A stretch of 7,782 nucleotides of DNA from positions 1-7,782 of the forward strand of contig CANPNN010000060.1 of the NCBI GenBank assembly GCA_947575475.1, written 5' to 3'. The translations under genes and the position numbers were made by a program. The number at the start of each line of letters is the position of its first letter. The stretch's first letter is position 1. Below are positions 6,353 through 7,782 of the stretch, in pieces. The stretch comes from an uncultured Pseudoflavonifractor sp. (GTDB lineage: Bacteria > Bacillota_A > Clostridia > Oscillospirales > Oscillospiraceae). The notes under the pieces are model-generated. The model was not told where the DNA came from and did no database searches. It was given only the letters and a program-made list of their open reading frames with translations.

Positions 6353-7678
6353 ATGACAAAAGAAGAGCTGAAAGGGCGCTGCGCCGCCCTGATCGACGAA
6401 AACAGGGACCGGATCATCGCCCTGGGCGAGGACATCTTCGCTCACCCGGAGCTGGGCTTCAAGGAGGAGCGCACCTCCGCCCTGGTCCGGGAGACCCTGG
6501 ACAGCCTGCACATCCCCCACCAGGACCACCTGGCCCTCACCGGGGTAAAGGGGAGCCTGAAGGGCCGGGAGAGCGGCCCCCGGGTCATGGTCATGGGGGA
6601 GCTGGACGCGGTGATCTGCCCCCTCCATCCCCAGGCCGACCCCAATACCGGGGCCGCCCACTCCTGCGGCCACAACTCCCAGATCGCCTCCATGCTGGGG
6701 GCGGCCATGGGCCTGGCCCCCCTGGCCGCCGAACTGGACGGGGACGTGGTCTTCGCCGCCGTCCCCGCCGAGGAATATGTGGAGCTGGAGTACCGGGAGC
6801 GCCTGCGCCAGGAGGGAAAGATACACTTCATGGGCGGCAAGCAGGAGTTCATCCGCCAGGGGGTCCTGGACGACGTGGACATGGGCATGATGATCCACTC
6901 CCACGCCGGGGTGGGGGACCGGCATTTTCTCATCGGCTGCGACAGTTCCGGCTTCATCGGCAAGCTCATCCGCTTTACGGGCAAGGAGGCCCACGCCGGG
7001 GCCCGGCCCTTCGACGGGATCAACGCCCTCAACGCCGCCTGCCTTTCCCTGCTGGCCGTCAACTCCCAGCGGGAGACCTTCCGGGAGAAGGACCGCATCC
7101 GCATCCACCCCATCATGACCAAGGGGGGCGACCTGGTGAACATCGTCCCCGCCGACGTGCGGCTGGAAACCTACGTCCGGGGCACCAACCTGGAGGGGAT
7201 CCTGGACGCCTCGGAGAAGGTGAACCGCTGCCTCCAGGGCTGCGCCTACGCCATCGGGGCCACGGTGGATATTCGGGAGCTGCCCGGCTACCTGCCCCTC
7301 ATCCAGGATCCCCATATCTCGGAGCTTTTCGCCCAAAACGGCGAGGCCCTTCTCGGCCCGGGCAGCAACATTTATGGCCAGGAGCTCATGGGGGCCACCG
7401 ACGCCGGGGATATCAGCAGCCTGATGCCCTTTGTCCACATGTCCACCGGGGGCTACCTGGGGGACGCCCACAGCAAGGATTTCACCATCTGCGACAAGGA
7501 GATGGCCTACGTCATGCCCGCCAAGGCCATGGCCCTGACCGTCATCGACCTTCTCTGGGACCACGCCGCCCAGGCCCGAAAGATCAAGTCCGGTTTTACC
7601 CCCAAATTTGACCGGGCCGGATACCTCCGCTTCTGGGACCAGTTTGAGGCGGGACAGGTGGACAAAGCCTGCTTCTGA
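6353..7678 (+). CDS. M20D-family metallo-amidohydrolase (AbgB-like)
   Basis: A 441-residue cytoplasmic hydrolase with no signal peptide. The ATG at 6353 lies 7 nt after GGAG (6342-6345) in a purine-rich stretch. The family cleaves amide bonds of N-acyl amino acids and of p-aminobenzoyl-glutamate, using two metal ions. Visible landmarks are HPELGF (31-36), GELDAV (82-87), Cys105 and His107 in HSCGHN, the catalytic pair Glu140-Glu141 in PAEE, His182/His184, the EAHAG motif of the dimerisation domain (212-216), GATDAGD (347-353) and His373 in DAHSKDF. The end of the domain is AKAMALTVIDLL (390-401). GATDAGD and the C-terminal motif fit AbgB-type enzymes better than hippurate hydrolases. About 18 extra residues (142-160, EYVELEYRER onward, into GKIHFMGGKQE) sit between the Glu pair and the next metal histidine. 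Divergent promoters link it to the deaminase-transporter operon. The true substrate is not known. Confidence 0.9.
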   Translation: MTKEELKGRCAALIDENRDRIIALGEDIFAHPELGFKEERTSALVRETLDSLHIPHQDHLALTGVKGSLKGRESGPRVMVMGELDAVICPLHPQADPNTGAAHSCGHNSQIASMLGAAMGLAPLAAELDGDVVFAAVPAEEYVELEYRERLRQEGKIHFMGGKQEFIRQGVLDDVDMGMMIHSHAGVGDRHFLIGCDSSGFIGKLIRFTGKEAHAGARPFDGINALNAACLSLLAVNSQRETFREKDRIRIHPIMTKGGDLVNIVPADVRLETYVRGTNLEGILDASEKVNRCLQGCAYAIGATVDIRELPGYLPLIQDPHISELFAQNGEALLGPGSNIYGQELMGATDAGDISSLMPFVHMSTGGYLGDAHSKDFTICDKEMAYVMPAKAMALTVIDLLWDHAAQARKIKSGFTPKFDRAGYLRFWDQFEAGQVDKACF

Positions 7679-7697
7679 CGACCAAAAGGCACGGGGC

Positions 7698-7738
7698 GGG
7701 GGGGGCCCTGAGGCCCCCCCCCCCGGGGGGGTTTTTTT
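7698..7738 (+). terminator. Probable terminator of the M20 gene in homopolymer-rich sequence
   Basis: GGGGGGGGCC (7698-7707) pairs with GGCCCCCCCC (7712-7721) over a CTGA loop, starting 19 nt after the stop codon. A T7 run is at 7732-7738. However, ten bases (three C and seven G) lie between the stem and the T-run, which is unusual. The position and T-run suggest a real intrinsic terminator whose exact sequence may be distorted here. Confidence 0.5.
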
Positions 7739-7782
7739 GGGGCCCCCCCACCCCCCACCCCCCCAAAAACACCCAAAGCCCC
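7739..7782. other. Low-complexity homopolymer tail, possible contig-end artefact
   Basis: The last 44 nt are almost only runs of a single base: C7 at 7743-7749, C6 at 7751-7756, C7 at 7758-7764 and A5 at 7765-7769. No gene or regulatory feature is recognisable. It looks unlike the rest of the window and may be poor-quality sequence at an assembly edge. Confidence 0.5.

Noticed and set aside
6221..7564. 447-codon minus-strand open frame opposite the M20 gene
   Set aside because: Antisense of a clear M20 enzyme. Its sequence is low-complexity and it would also run through both promoters.
7507..7776. Minus-strand open frame at the right end
   Set aside because: It begins in homopolymer sequence and is Gly/Pro-rich because of the G and C runs, then overlaps the M20 gene antisense.
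1..7782. tRNA, rRNA, CRISPR, insertion sequence or phage attachment site
   Set aside because: I looked on both strands for repeat arrays, terminal inverted repeats with transposase, and tRNA-like ends and found none.

Overview
The window is GC-rich (by eye around 60% or more in the genes). It has strong AGGAGG-type ribosome binding sites, a lipoprotein-type solute receptor and a PdaB-like, sporulation-type polysaccharide deacetylase. Together these suggest a high-GC, spore-forming Gram-positive of the Clostridia, plausibly an Oscillospiraceae gut anaerobe. The assignment is inferred from gene content and style; there is no marker gene.

Layout from left to right. Positions 1-455 (minus strand) hold the first 151 codons of a PdaB-like deacetylase that runs off the left edge. 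Positions 520-555 are a strong intrinsic terminator closing the next operon. Positions 578-6158 (minus strand, read right to left) form one compact operon: an adenine-deaminase-family protein, two PotB/PotC-type permeases, a PotA-type ATPase and a PotD-type lipoprotein. All junctions overlap or are separated by at most 25 nt. Positions 6159-6352 are the only sizeable non-coding region. It carries two sigma-A-type promoters pointing away from each other, with -35 boxes only 6 bp apart, and a 14-bp palindrome inside the operon promoter. Positions 6353-7678 (plus strand) hold an M20D (AbgB-like) metallo-amidohydrolase. The last 100 nt are a hairpin/T-tract followed by extreme homopolymer runs that may be a degraded contig end.

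How the genes may work together (inference). The lipoprotein would capture a small solute, the two permeases and the ATPase would import it, and the cytoplasmic deaminase-family and M20 hydrolases would release ammonia or cleave an amide bond. The transporter is of the polyamine/opine class by family, but the residues that clamp spermidine in E. coli PotD do not appear to be present. The deaminase also departs from canonical adenine deaminases in two conserved motifs. The locus may therefore take up and break down a purine-related or N-acylated compound that cannot be named from sequence. No regulator gene, RNA gene, mobile element or CRISPR array was seen.
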